From assembly GCF_027533645.1 (NCBI RefSeq), contig NZ_JAQAGY010000005.1:1-64000 (forward strand): a stretch of DNA of 64,000 nt, written 5' to 3'. Both the position numbers and the translations under genes were made by a program. The stretch is from Paenibacillus caseinilyticus. GTDB lineage: Bacteria; Bacillota; Bacilli; Paenibacillales; NBRC-103111. The stretch's first letter is position 1; every line of letters starts with the position of its first letter. Positions 52,472 to 60,817 of this stretch are shown here, in pieces. Below the pieces are notes generated by a model. It had not been told where the DNA came from. It saw nothing but the letters and a program-made list of their open reading frames with translations, and searched no databases.

Positions 52472-53542
52472 CTAGGTCACCTCCCCGGAGCTGCGCCGCT
52501 TCCCGAGCCGCAGCACCCGGCGGATGATCGCGGGTGAGGCCACGAAGAAGATGACGGAGCCGATGATGATACGGATAATTTCGGGCGGAACATCCGCCCC
52601 GAAGCTCATGCCGGCCGAGCCGTAGGTGAGGGTGCCGAACAGGATCGCCGCCAGGACGACGCCGAGCGGATGGTTGCCGCCGAGCAGCGCCACCGCCACG
52701 CCATCGAAGCCGTACCCTGGCGAACCGGCCGCGATCACCTGGTACTGGAATACGCCGAGCACCTCGACGACGCCGGCCAGTCCGGCGAACACCCCGCCGA
52801 TGAACATCGCCCGGATCACCCCGGCGCTGACATTCATGCCGGCATATTCCGCGGCGCTCGGCGAATGGCCGACGGCCCGCAGTTCATAACCCTGCCGGGT
52901 TTTCCACAAGAGGATGTAGAAGACGACGGCGGCCAGCGGGGCGAGGAAGATGCCGGCATGCAGCCGGGCATGGCCAAAAGCATCGCTTAGGGCCGCCAAA
53001 GCAAGCGATGCGCTCTCCTGGACGTGATAGGAGCGCTGCTGGCCGGGCTGCAGCAGGAAGCTGCCGACGATGTAATTGGCGAGATACAGCGCGATCCAGT
53101 TGAGCATGATCGTCGTGATGACCTCGTTGACCCCCCGCCGGGCCTTGAGATAGCCGGCGATGCCGCCCCACAGCCCGCCGAGCAGGGCTCCGGCGATGAC
53201 GGCCAGCGGCGCATGCAGCCAGAAGGGGAGGCTGAGCTTGATGCCGACGATCGAAGCGCCGGTCATGCCCATGATGAACTGGCCTTCGGCCCCGATATTG
53301 AACAGTCCGGTGCGGAAGGCGAAGGCGACCGACAAGCCGGTCAGGATCAGCGGGGTAATCTCGCGGATCGTCTCGCCGATGCTGTACGGATCGCCTATTA
53401 CCTTCTCAATGAGGGAGGCATAGGCAGTCAGAGGAGCATAGCCTCCCGCGAGCATGATCAGGGCGCCCACGAGCAGGCCCAGGATCACGGCGGCCAGCGG
53501 GAGAAGCACCGCGCTGCCGGACAGACGGGTATCTTTAGCCAT
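52472..53542 (-). CDS. BMP-type nucleoside ABC transporter permease (NupP/YufP-like)
   Basis: A 356-aa permease partner of the next gene. AFRTGLFNIGAEGQFIMG, RRGVNEVITTIMLNWIALYLANYIVG, YELRAVGHSPSAAEYAGMNVSA and PGYGFDGVAVALLGGNHPLG are typical. ATG at 53542 is chosen over the GTG nine bases earlier because AGGAGG then lies 9 nt away. It overlaps the end of the ATPase gene. Confidence 0.91.
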   Translation of the reverse strand: MAKDTRLSGSAVLLPLAAVILGLLVGALIMLAGGYAPLTAYASLIEKVIGDPYSIGETIREITPLILTGLSVAFAFRTGLFNIGAEGQFIMGMTGASIVGIKLSLPFWLHAPLAVIAGALLGGLWGGIAGYLKARRGVNEVITTIMLNWIALYLANYIVGSFLLQPGQQRSYHVQESASLALAALSDAFGHARLHAGIFLAPLAAVVFYILLWKTRQGYELRAVGHSPSAAEYAGMNVSAGVIRAMFIGGVFAGLAGVVEVLGVFQYQVIAAGSPGYGFDGVAVALLGGNHPLGVVLAAILFGTLTYGSAGMSFGADVPPEIIRIIIGSVIFFVASPAIIRRVLRLGKRRSSGEVT

Positions 53543-55163
53543 GGACGTCACCTCCTGAATCGGATGCCACTTGGGCCCCGGCGGGGTTCCCCGCCGCGGC
53601 GGGCCGGAGCGAGCCTGCCATCATCAGCCCGAGCTCCCGGTCCGATGTAGACGCGGGATCGACGATGCCGACGATCCGGCCTTCGTAGATGACGGCGATC
53701 CGGTCGGAGAGCTGCAGGATCTCGTCGAGCTCGAGGGAGACAAGCAGCACCGCCTTCCCGCGGCTGCGCTGCTCCAGGAGCCGCTTGTGGATGAACTCAA
53801 TCGCTCCCACATCGAGCCCCCGCGTCGGCTGCGCGGCAATGAGCAGCTCCGGATTGAGGTCGACCTCGCGGGCGATGATCGCCTTCTGCTGGTTGCCGCC
53901 GGACAGGGCTCGGGCCGGGGTATGGGAGCCCGGCGTGCGGACGTCGAACTCGCCGATGAGCCGGCTTGCCTGCCTGTCCATCGCGCGGTAGTCCAGGAAG
54001 CCTCCGCGGTTGTAAGCGGAGGTGTAGTAGCTCTTGAGCACGAGATTCTCGCTCATGGAGAAATCGAGCACGAGCCCCCGCTTGTGCCGGTCCTCGGGAA
54101 TGTGTCCGATGCCCGCCTCGGCCGCCTCCCGCGGGGACAGGTTCGCGAGGTCGCGGCCGGAGAGCAGGATGCGGCCGCCGTCCACAGGCTGAAGGCCGGA
54201 GAGCGCCTCGATGAGCTCGCTCTGGCCGTTGCCGTCCACCCCCGCGATGCCTAGAATCTCCCCGCCGAACACGTCGAAGGAGATGCCGTTCAGCGCGGGG
54301 GCCGCGCCGCGGCCCCGGACCGTAACGTCCTCGACGCGAAGCACGGGCGCCCTCTCGGCGGATCCTGCTGGGGCGGGCGGTTTGTCGAGCCGGAAGGAGA
54401 CTTCCCGCCCGACCATCTTGGCGGCCAGCGCATCCGGGTTCGTCTCGGCGACCACCACCGTCTCGATGACCTTGCCGCGCCGGATCACCGTCACCCGGTC
54501 GGCAATGGCCATGATTTCTTTGAGCTTATGGGTAATGAGAATGATCGACTTGCCCTCCTGCACGAGCCTGCGTAGGATCGCGATGAGCTCTTGAATCTCC
54601 TGCGGGGTCAGCACGGCCGTCGGCTCATCGAAGATCAGAATCTCTGCCCCGCGGTACAGCGTCTTCAGGATCTCCACCCGCTGCTGCATGCCGACGGAGA
54701 TGTCCCGGGCTCTCGCACGGGGGTCGACCCGCAGGCCGTACCGGTCGGAGAGCGCCGCCACCTCCTGCTCCGCCTGCCGGTAGTCGATCTGCAGCCCCTG
54801 TCTCGGCTCCATGCCGAGCACGATATTCTCGGCTACCGTGAAGGGCTGCACGAGCTTGAAGTGCTGGTGGACCATGCCGAGGCCGAGGCGAATGGCCGTC
54901 TTCGGCCCGGTGATCGTCACAGGTTCCCCGTTCACCAGGATCTCTCCTTCGTCGGGCTGGTACAAGCCGAAGAGGATATTCATCAGTGTAGACTTGCCGG
55001 CTCCGTTCTCCCCGAGCAGGGCCAGGATTTCGCCCCGCCCGAGGGTGAGCGAGATCCCGTCATTGGCTACGATGCCGGGGAAGCGCTTCGTGATCCCGCG
55101 CATCTCGACAAGGGGGACGGAGGGCGGCATGCTCCCGGATGCTCCTGCAGGGGAGAGACTCAT
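53535..55163 (-). CDS. BMP-type nucleoside ABC transporter ATP-binding protein (NupO/YufO-like)
   Basis: A 542-aa double ATPase of the sugar/nucleoside uptake class. Domain 1 (about 18-255): Walker A LLGENGAGKST, Walker B ILIFDEPTAVLTPQEI, switch ILITHKL. Domain 2 (about 285-520) is degenerate in Walker A (IAGVDGNGQSEL) but has a good signature, ALSGGNQQKAIIAREV, which is the normal asymmetry of this family. The start overlaps the stop of the lipoprotein gene (ATGA), so it is coupled. An Ala/Gly-rich C-terminal tail follows. Confidence 0.93.
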   Translation of the reverse strand: MSLSPAGASGSMPPSVPLVEMRGITKRFPGIVANDGISLTLGRGEILALLGENGAGKSTLMNILFGLYQPDEGEILVNGEPVTITGPKTAIRLGLGMVHQHFKLVQPFTVAENIVLGMEPRQGLQIDYRQAEQEVAALSDRYGLRVDPRARARDISVGMQQRVEILKTLYRGAEILIFDEPTAVLTPQEIQELIAILRRLVQEGKSIILITHKLKEIMAIADRVTVIRRGKVIETVVVAETNPDALAAKMVGREVSFRLDKPPAPAGSAERAPVLRVEDVTVRGRGAAPALNGISFDVFGGEILGIAGVDGNGQSELIEALSGLQPVDGGRILLSGRDLANLSPREAAEAGIGHIPEDRHKRGLVLDFSMSENLVLKSYYTSAYNRGGFLDYRAMDRQASRLIGEFDVRTPGSHTPARALSGGNQQKAIIAREVDLNPELLIAAQPTRGLDVGAIEFIHKRLLEQRSRGKAVLLVSLELDEILQLSDRIAVIYEGRIVGIVDPASTSDRELGLMMAGSLRPAAAGNPAGAQVASDSGGDVHG

Positions 55164-56239
55164 TGCTCCGGAACCTTAATCTCGCCGCTGATAATGCGCT
55201 GCTTATACTCCTCGGCCTTCTTCAGCACTTCCTCCGGCACATTCTTCGCGGAAGTCTCCGGAAGACCGACGCCGTCGTCCTTCAGGCCGAGCACCGTCGT
55301 CTTGCCGCCCTCGTACTTGCCTCCGATCAAGTCGTTCGAGACGCGGTATACCGCCTGATCCACCCGCTTCATCATCGACGTCAGCGTGACATCGTCGCCG
55401 AAGGTCTTCGATTGATCCTGATCGACCCCGATCACCCAGACCTTCTGTCCGCCCTTCACCCGGTCCTTCGCTTCATTGAATACGCCGTTGCCCGTGGCTC
55501 CGGAGGCGTGGAAGATAATATCCGCTCCATCGTTATAGAGCGTCGCTGCCGCCGCCTTGCCGAGGTCGGGCTTATCGAAGGCGCCGGTATAGTTCACGGT
55601 GAGCTTGGCCTGCGGATTGACGGCGGTCACCCCGGCCCGGAAGCCCGCTTCGAAGCGCTTGATGACCGGAATGTCGATGCCGCCGACAAAGCCGATCTTG
55701 TTCGTCTTCGTCATGAGCCCGGCGACGACGCCGACGAGATAGGACCCTTCGTTCTCAGCGAAGGTGACCGAGGCCACGTTCGGCGCATCGACGACATTGT
55801 CGATGATCGCCAGCTTCGCATTCGGATTCTGGGACGCCACCGTCTTCATCGAATCCCCGATAATGAACCCGATGCCCCAAGTCAGGCTGTAATTGCCTTT
55901 GACCATCTGGTTCAGGTTAGGCAAATACTCTGCGTCGCTCTTACTCTGCAAATACTTCACCTTGGCTCCTGTGTCCTTCTCGAGCTTCTGCAGCCCTTCC
56001 CATGCGCTTTGGTTGAAGGAATTGTCGTTGACGCCGCCAACGTCAGTTACCATGCCGATCGTAAATTTGGCGCCGGCCTGATTGCCTGCCGCGCCGCCTT
56101 CGGTTCCGGCGGCCGTGCCTCCTGTACCTGTGTTGCCCGAATCGGCTGTACCGTTGTTGCCCGTGTTCTTGCCGCAGCCGGTGAGCGCCACCAACGCCAC
56201 GAGCAGGGTGACCGCGGAGCGGGACATCCATGTTCTCAT
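55160..56239 (-). CDS. BMP-family nucleoside-binding lipoprotein (NupN/YufN-like)
   Basis: A 359-aa lipoprotein: signal peptide with lipobox LTGC (Cys at about residue 22), then a Gly/Thr/Asn-rich linker (23-56), then the BMP domain: FTIGMVTDVGGVNDNSFNQSAWEGL, SDAEYLPNLNQMV, VASVTFAENEGSYLVGVVAG, IGFVGGIDIPVIKRFEAGFRAG and ADIIFHASGATGNGVF. BMP proteins bind purine nucleosides. First gene of the operon; AGGAGG lies 10 nt before the ATG. With the purine operon elsewhere in the window this provides salvage, but no shared regulation was seen. Confidence 0.92.
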   Translation of the reverse strand: MRTWMSRSAVTLLVALVALTGCGKNTGNNGTADSGNTGTGGTAAGTEGGAAGNQAGAKFTIGMVTDVGGVNDNSFNQSAWEGLQKLEKDTGAKVKYLQSKSDAEYLPNLNQMVKGNYSLTWGIGFIIGDSMKTVASQNPNAKLAIIDNVVDAPNVASVTFAENEGSYLVGVVAGLMTKTNKIGFVGGIDIPVIKRFEAGFRAGVTAVNPQAKLTVNYTGAFDKPDLGKAAAATLYNDGADIIFHASGATGNGVFNEAKDRVKGGQKVWVIGVDQDQSKTFGDDVTLTSMMKRVDQAVYRVSNDLIGGKYEGGKTTVLGLKDDGVGLPETSAKNVPEEVLKKAEEYKQRIISGEIKVPEQ

Positions 56240-56429
56240 CGCTGTTCATCCTCCTGGTATGGGTCATCTTCACAGCCCTTGATCAGGCGTAGTATTCTCC
56301 AAGGAATGTCAGCTTATGACAAGAAAGGGCAGCGCCGGTCCGAAGCACCTGAGGGGACACGGAGGGAGCCGTTCGCCGGCTGCCTGCCCGCCCGGCTGCA
56401 GCTCTCCTATGGAGGGCGGCGCAGCACAA

Positions 56430-56462
56430 AGAGAGCCTGACCGGATACCGGTCAGGCTCTCT
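56430..56462 (-). terminator. Terminator downstream of dps (minus strand)
   Basis: A perfect 15-bp stem (AGAGAGCCTGACCGG with its complement) around ATA, followed on the minus strand by a short T run. Confidence 0.78.
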
Positions 56463-56496
56463 TCTTCAAGCGGCAGGGCCGCAGCGCATCCAGGGA

Positions 56497-57072
56497 TTAT
56501 TCAACTTCGCGTCCGAGATGGGCGTTCAGCATCCACACGTGCTTCTCCAGCTTCGTCTTCAGCTCCAGCAGCATATCATGCGTGCCTTCGTCCTTCTCCT
56601 CTTCCGCGAGTTCCATCGCTTCGCCTGTTTCTTCGATGAGCTGCTTGTAGTCATCGCGGAGCGAGCGGACCATCTCTTCAGCCGTCTCGAGCGGCTCATG
56701 CTCTTCGATCGTGGCGGCCGCGGCAATCTCCTTGGACGTCGACACCGGCTGGCCGCCGACGGACAGCAGGCGCTCGGCCAGCTCGTCCAGCGTCAGGGAT
56801 GCTTCCTCGTACAGCTCCTGGAACTTCACGTGGAGCGGGAAGAAGTTGGGCCCCTTGACGTACCAGTGGTGCTGATGGATCTTCATATGAAGGATCGCCC
56901 AGTTGGCGATCTGCTGGTTGATCAGCGAGAGCAGCTCGCTCTGCGAATCCTTGGAAGAAGAGGAGCGCGAAGATCCTTTGGAAGAGGATTCTCGGGAAGA
57001 CGCTTCTTTAGAAGAAGACTCTCTCGCTGCTTTTTCTTTCAGTTCTTTTTCTTTCTCGAGTACTTTAGCCAT
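56497..57072 (-). CDS. Dps-family ferritin-like protein with Ser/Lys/Arg-rich N-terminal tail
   Basis: A 191-aa Dps-type protein, normally a 12-mer that stores iron and shields DNA in stress. The four-helix core starts at about residue 45: LLSLINQQIANWAILHMKIHQHHWYVKG and FPLHVKFQELYEEASLTLDELAERL contain the ferroxidase His, Asp and Glu residues. Before it lies an unusual tail of about 45 residues made of Ser, Lys, Arg, Glu and Ala in SSSK/SSR repeats. Positively charged N-terminal tails in some Dps proteins bind DNA; whether this mixed-charge tail does is unknown. RBS AGGAGGGATACCGTC. No clear sigma-B promoter was found for it. Confidence 0.88.
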   Translation of the reverse strand: MAKVLEKEKELKEKAARESSSKEASSRESSSKGSSRSSSSKDSQSELLSLINQQIANWAILHMKIHQHHWYVKGPNFFPLHVKFQELYEEASLTLDELAERLLSVGGQPVSTSKEIAAAATIEEHEPLETAEEMVRSLRDDYKQLIEETGEAMELAEEEKDEGTHDMLLELKTKLEKHVWMLNAHLGREVE

Positions 57073-57221
57073 GACGGTATCCCTCCTGAGATTATATGGA
57101 TTGGTGTAGGTGCCGGCCTCTGCCGGGCCGGGTGGTTAATGTTGGCATGTCTATCCTTAACCCGGGCTGCCAGGGTCTGAATCAGCCCGGTGCCCTGGAT
57201 CTGCGGCAGGAGGAGGATGGG

Positions 57222-57247
57222 GTTTCAAGCCCGGAACCCCGGGGTAA
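57222..57247 (+). promoter_or_regulatory. Sigma-B-type promoter of the DUF948 gene
   Basis: GTTTCA (57222-57227), 14 bases, GGGTAA (57242-57247). Same hexamers and spacing as the rsbV promoter 600 nt downstream. About 50 nt before the start codon. Confidence 0.82.
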
Positions 57248-57296
57248 ACATAGTCCAACACCAACCAATCAAAGGGACAGGAAAGGAAGGAAACAC

Positions 57297-57779
57297 ATGG
57301 ACAACAACTGGATCATCGAGGCCAGCGTAGCCATCGCCGCTATCGCCTTCGTAGCACTCGTCGTTTTCCTTATTATGACGCTCCGCTCGGTATCGGCCCT
57401 GCTGACGCAGACGAACGGGATCATGCGTGAGATTCAGCAGCAGGTCAGCGGCATCAGCGCCGAAGCGACCGAAGTGCTCCGCCACACCAACGAGGTGACG
57501 GTGGATGTGCGCAACAAGCTGCACTCCATTGATTCGGTCGTCTACTCCGTGAAGAACGTGGGGGATGCGGTGGAGGAGATCACTTCGTCCTTGAAGCAAG
57601 CATCGGCTTCCGTCGCCGGAACCGTGCGCAGCAAGGTGGTCGAAACGAACAAGCTGGCCGGCAGTCCGTCCGAGGACAAGGTCGTGAAGGTCATGCAGGC
57701 CGTGCCGGTCGTGATCGACCTCTGGAATTCCTTCCGCAACCGCAAGTCGGCGAAGAGCCAGGGGCTCAGCAAGGCCTAA
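57297..57779 (+). CDS. DUF948 membrane protein (YtxG-like)
   Basis: A 160-aa protein with one N-terminal membrane span (about 8-30, ASVAIAAIAFVALVVFLIMTL), then a long amphipathic helix with the DUF948 pattern: LLTQTNGIMREIQQQVSGISAEATEVLRHTNEVTVDVRNKL and VKNVGDAVEEITSSLKQAS. The C-terminus is basic (FRNRKSAKSQGLSKA). The Bacillus homologue YtxG is a general stress protein. The start at 57297 follows AAGGAAGGAAACAC. It lies directly before rsbV and has its own sigma-B-type promoter. Confidence 0.88.
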   Translation: MDNNWIIEASVAIAAIAFVALVVFLIMTLRSVSALLTQTNGIMREIQQQVSGISAEATEVLRHTNEVTVDVRNKLHSIDSVVYSVKNVGDAVEEITSSLKQASASVAGTVRSKVVETNKLAGSPSEDKVVKVMQAVPVVIDLWNSFRNRKSAKSQGLSKA

Positions 57780-57821
57780 ACGCCTTCTCCGAAAACTTTT
57801 ACAAAAAAATATGCGCCGTCT

Positions 57822-57847
57822 GTTTCAGCACGGCAGTCCTGGGGTAA
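57822..57847 (+). promoter_or_regulatory. Autoregulatory sigma-B promoter of rsbV-rsbW-sigB
   Basis: GTTTCA (57822-57827), 14 bases, GGGTAA (57842-57847), about 70 nt before rsbV. A good match to the known sigma-B form (GTTTAA/GGGTAT), as expected for the positive loop of this operon. Confidence 0.85.
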
Positions 57848-57917
57848 TTAAAGGAAGATTAACAGGGCTGCCGACTTCTTCATGTCGGAGACAAGCTGCA
57901 GCCGGGGGAGGAACAAT

Positions 57918-58280
57918 ATGGATAGGTCGCAAGCATTCGGAGTCGAAACACAAAGAACGGAAAGTGCCAACACCGTATATCTGCAAGGGGAGCTGGATCT
58001 GTCCAAAGTAGCGGAGCTTCGCTGCGCGCTGGATACGTTCATCGCCGATACGTCGCGTAAGCTCGTACTGAACCTGCGGGAGCTGCAGTATATTGACAGC
58101 ACCGGCATCGGTGTGATTGTATCGGTATTAAAGGCCCGGGACGTGCTCAAAGCACCTTTCGCGGTAGAAGACATCCCACCTAAGATCAAACGGTTGTTCG
58201 ACCTGACGGGGATCACCGCATTCCTGCAGACGAACGAAGCCGCCAACGACGCGACGCAAGCACGGACCATTAACGGATAG
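57918..58280 (+). CDS. rsbV: Anti-anti-sigma factor RsbV
   Basis: A 120-aa STAS protein. Phospho-serine site in LRELQYIDSTGIGVIVSVL; the helix IPPKIKRLFDLTGITAFL is conserved. When unphosphorylated it binds RsbW and frees sigma-B; RsbW inactivates it by phosphorylation and a PP2C protein (probably the 37167 product) reactivates it. The start at 57918 follows GGGGAGGAACAAT. The N-terminus has about 14 extra residues compared with the STAS core. Confidence 0.92.
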   Translation: MDRSQAFGVETQRTESANTVYLQGELDLSKVAELRCALDTFIADTSRKLVLNLRELQYIDSTGIGVIVSVLKARDVLKAPFAVEDIPPKIKRLFDLTGITAFLQTNEAANDATQARTING

Positions 58281-58300
58281 GAAAGGATCGAAGCGACCGT

Positions 58301-58750
58301 ATGAAACCCGAATCTCAAGTAGTAAGTCTCACTGTTCCTGCAGAAGCGGAGTTCATCGACTTGGTCCGGCTGACGCTGTATGGCATCAGCTCCAAGCTCG
58401 GCTTCACCTATGAAGAGATCGAAGATATGAAAGTGGCGGTAGCCGAAGCTTGTAACAATGCCGTCGTGCATGCATATGAGCCCGGCAATCCGGGGCAGAT
58501 GGAAGTGCGGTTCGAGAAGATGAATGACGGTCTGCGCATTGTCGTGAAGGACTTCGGGCCGAGCTTTAACTTCGAGGACAAAGCGCAGCGCGCCGAATCC
58601 CTGCATGACAAGACGCTGAATGAAATCAATGTGGGAGGACTCGGCATTTATCTGATGCAGGCGTTGATGGATGACGTGGAAGTGATGACGGGCATCGGAA
58701 CCGAAGTGGTCCTCACGAAGCGGGTATCCAGGAGCGAGGAAATGGTATGA
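58301..58750 (+). CDS. rsbW: Anti-sigma factor and serine kinase RsbW
   Basis: A 149-aa GHKL-fold kinase that either binds sigma-B or phosphorylates RsbV. The ATP site is intact: N box EACNNAVVHAY, G1 box KDFGPSFNF, G2 box NVGGLGIYLM. VRLTLYGISSKLGF and TYEEIEDMKVAVAEACN match RsbW rather than SpoIIAB. Its stop overlaps the sigB start. It is the functional reference for the eroded paralogue at 50838. Confidence 0.94.
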   Translation: MKPESQVVSLTVPAEAEFIDLVRLTLYGISSKLGFTYEEIEDMKVAVAEACNNAVVHAYEPGNPGQMEVRFEKMNDGLRIVVKDFGPSFNFEDKAQRAESLHDKTLNEINVGGLGIYLMQALMDDVEVMTGIGTEVVLTKRVSRSEEMV

Positions 58751-59538
58751 AGATCAATTCGGAGCGATTGGCAAATGCGAGCGCTGAAGAGCTCATCGTA
58801 AAATATCAGCAAACCGGCTGCAACGATACCGCGACCGTGCTGCTCCAGCAGTATGAGCCGATGGTGAAAATGGCGGCCGGTAAAATGTCACGCAATCGCC
58901 CCGATCTCTTCGAAGACCTCTACCAAGTGGGGCAGATGTCCGTACTCAAGCTGCTGAAGCAGTTTGATTTGACGCTCGGCGTACAGTTCGAGGCCTATAT
59001 GATGAAGAGCGTCATCGGCCATATGAAGAACTATTTGCGTGACAAGTCCTGGTACGTACAAGTGCCGCGGCGCATTAAAGAGAAGGGCAACCAGATCCAG
59101 CAGGTGGTCGATACCTTGACGGTGAAGCTCGAGCGGTCGCCCAATGTCGACGAGATCGCCTCGGCCATGGACCTCTCCGTCGAGGAAACCATCGAAATCC
59201 TTGCCGGACGGGACTATTACCACTACGTATCGCTGGATACGCCTCTATCGGCCGAAGATAACGGCTCGACGATCGGGGATGTGATTGGCTCCCCAAGCGA
59301 TGCATACAGCCAAGTGGAGAACCGTCTTGCGCTTCAGGAAGCCCTCGTGCATCTCAAACCCGAAGAGCAGAAGGTGCTGCAGCTGGCTTATGTGGAAGGG
59401 CAGTCACAGCGGACGATCGCCAATCAGCTGGGGGTCTCCCAGATGAGCGTCTCCCGGATCCAGAAGCGGGCGCTCGACAAGCTTAAGGCTTACTTCCAGG
59501 AACCGGACGGTAACAACAGTATGGGAATGGGGACATAG
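58747..59538 (+). CDS. sigB: RNA polymerase sigma-B factor
   Basis: A 263-aa group 3 sigma factor. Region 2: LFEDLYQVGQMSVLKLLKQFDLTLGVQFEAYMMKSVIGHMKNYLRDKSW, split here in order; region 3: VPRRIKEKGNQIQQVVDTLT and LERSPNVDEIASAM; region 4: LKPEEQKVLQLAYVEGQSQRTIANQLGVSQMSVSRIQ. The VPRRIKE and SQMSVSR blocks and gene order rsbV-rsbW-sigB support sigma-B rather than sigma-F. ATGA overlap with rsbW. A terminator follows at once. Confidence 0.92.
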   Translation: MKINSERLANASAEELIVKYQQTGCNDTATVLLQQYEPMVKMAAGKMSRNRPDLFEDLYQVGQMSVLKLLKQFDLTLGVQFEAYMMKSVIGHMKNYLRDKSWYVQVPRRIKEKGNQIQQVVDTLTVKLERSPNVDEIASAMDLSVEETIEILAGRDYYHYVSLDTPLSAEDNGSTIGDVIGSPSDAYSQVENRLALQEALVHLKPEEQKVLQLAYVEGQSQRTIANQLGVSQMSVSRIQKRALDKLKAYFQEPDGNNSMGMGT

Positions 59539-59563
59539 ACGCGCCTGCGAGAGGCGCGTTTTT
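59539..59563 (+). terminator. Terminator of rsbV-rsbW-sigB
   Basis: ACGCGCCT (59539-59546) pairs with AGGCGCGT (59552-59559) around GCGAG, followed by five T. Confidence 0.92.
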
Positions 59564-59658
59564 GCATGGGTGTGGACTGAGGGATAGAGGGAGAGGCGGA
59601 AGAAGGCATAGATGGGTCTGTAAAAGTCAGAAAATTCTGAACCAATTGGTCCGCCGCG

Positions 59659-59684
59659 GGTTCAGCCGTCAGGCCACCGGGTAA
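59659..59684 (+). promoter_or_regulatory. Sigma-B-type promoter of the 106-aa protein gene
   Basis: GGTTCA (59659-59664), 14 bases, GGGTAA (59679-59684), about 50 nt before the start codon. Confidence 0.72.
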
Positions 59685-59733
59685 TAATAAACAAGGACGA
59701 CGAGCCCCAATATTCCATAAGGCGGTGGGAGTC

Positions 59734-60054
59734 ATGACAGTCAAGCATAGTATCAAATGCAGCGGCAGTGAAGTGTTGGTGCGGGAAACGCCGGAGAAGC
59801 AGTATATTCTGGCGATCCAATCGACGACGAACCCGTTGGGCTTCGGCAATGTATTGGAAACGTTTACGGACAAAGAGGAGGCGATCCGCTCGGCTGAGCT
59901 TTTCTGCCGGTCGCTGTCAGCGGCCAAGGAACGCGGTTACTATCTAGAGAACGGGCACTTCGTGAAGCCGGAGCGGGAGAGGATTCCGGTCGCCGCCTGT
60001 TTTCACGAGGGGCAGACAGAAGAGGGATGGATCGAACAGCTCAGCCGGGGATAA
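59734..60054 (+). CDS. 106-aa cytoplasmic protein of unknown function
   Basis: A small soluble protein with an alternating strand pattern at the N-terminus (VKHSIKCSGSEVLVRET, KQYILAIQST) and a helical middle (FTDKEEAIRSAELFCRSLSAAKE). No family recognised. ATG at 59734 is preferred over the GTG at 59725 because AAGGCGG then lies about 8 nt away. It follows sigB and carries a sigma-B-type promoter, which suggests a stress role. A terminator overlaps its stop codon. Confidence 0.72.
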   Translation: MTVKHSIKCSGSEVLVRETPEKQYILAIQSTTNPLGFGNVLETFTDKEEAIRSAELFCRSLSAAKERGYYLENGHFVKPERERIPVAACFHEGQTEEGWIEQLSRG

Positions 60055-60069
60055 GCTCCCCGGCTTTTT
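60043..60069 (+). terminator. Terminator overlapping the stop codon of the 106-aa gene
   Basis: AGCCGGGG (60043-60050) pairs with CCCCGGCT (60058-60065), followed by T; the TAA stop lies in the loop. Confidence 0.85.
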
Positions 60070-60111
60070 GTTGTCCGCCGGAGGAGAAGGGCCCAGAGCG
60101 GCAGCCGTGCG

Positions 60112-60414
60112 TTATGGCTGTGAAGTGATCCAATGCATGGCCCCTGCGGAGATCAGGAAGATCACGATGAACACGGGGATCCAATGCCACCGGATACCGA
60201 GATCCGCTTCACCGGCTTGCTCTTGTTGTGCTCCTCCTTCGTCAGCTCCCCCTCTTACAGCAGCCGCAGAGGCGACGGCCGGCAGCTCTCGCCACTCCCC
60301 CGAGGCTTCGTCACGGAGTCTCAGCCTTCCATCTTCGGGATCCAGCTCCAGCCGGAGCGTCCCCTCTTCCAGCAGGTCCACAATTCTCTTATGTCCTTCT
60401 TCCAGCTTGCTCAT
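60112..60414 (-). CDS. Small protein with C-terminal membrane anchor
   Basis: A 100-aa protein: a charged helical N-terminus (SKLEEGHKRIVDLLEEGT), a short beta segment (DPEDGRLRLRDEASGEW), a Gly/Ala/Gln linker and one C-terminal span (IPVFIVIFLISAGAMHWI). No signal peptide, so a tail-anchored topology is likely. Similar charged-helix-plus-anchor proteins occur beside phage-shock or SHOCT-like families, but I do not recognise it. RBS GAGGTGCC. Convergent with the 106-aa gene. Confidence 0.65.
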   Translation of the reverse strand: MSKLEEGHKRIVDLLEEGTLRLELDPEDGRLRLRDEASGEWRELPAVASAAAVRGGADEGGAQQEQAGEADLGIRWHWIPVFIVIFLISAGAMHWITSQP

Positions 60415-60817
60415 GGCACCTCATCTCCCTTCACGGTTTATTGCATCGAGCGCAAGTATCGAACTTTGCGGCACAAACTTCAAAGATGATGCTCGCTGCG
60501 GCGGCAATAAAGTACATACTAAGTTTGGTAAAGGGGGGAGGGGCTCATCCACCGCGCGGCAGAAAAGCGTACTAACGAAGGAAAGGGCTGCGCAGGACTG
60601 TAACTACCTGTCTATATTGTACTATGCCGTCCAAGGATTACCAAGCCCGAATCGCTAAATTGACAGAATATTCGAATTTATTATGGGAATGGCTGGCCTG
60701 CTCTCCGTTATCACCTTCGCCTATAATCCCACTTCGCTTTCGCCGATATAGAAAGAGTAGCTTTAGTGGAACATGCGGTAAACCGCTCCCCATTCAGACC
60801 AGGATAGGACCGATATC
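60415..60817 (+). other. About 400 nt without a gene
   Basis: This region separates the divergent small membrane protein and the GGDEF-EAL gene and should hold both promoters. TTGACA is at 60660-60665, and TATTAT at 60679-60684 is too close (13 nt) for a normal promoter. No operator repeat or RNA element was recognised, and the short open frames lack ribosome sites. Confidence 0.45.

Noticed and set aside
57918..59538. Assignment as the sporulation operon spoIIAA-spoIIAB-sigF
   Set aside because: The kinase matches RsbW blocks (VRLTLYGI, EEIEDMKVAVAEACNNAVVHAY) more than SpoIIAB, and a sigma-B-type promoter precedes the operon.
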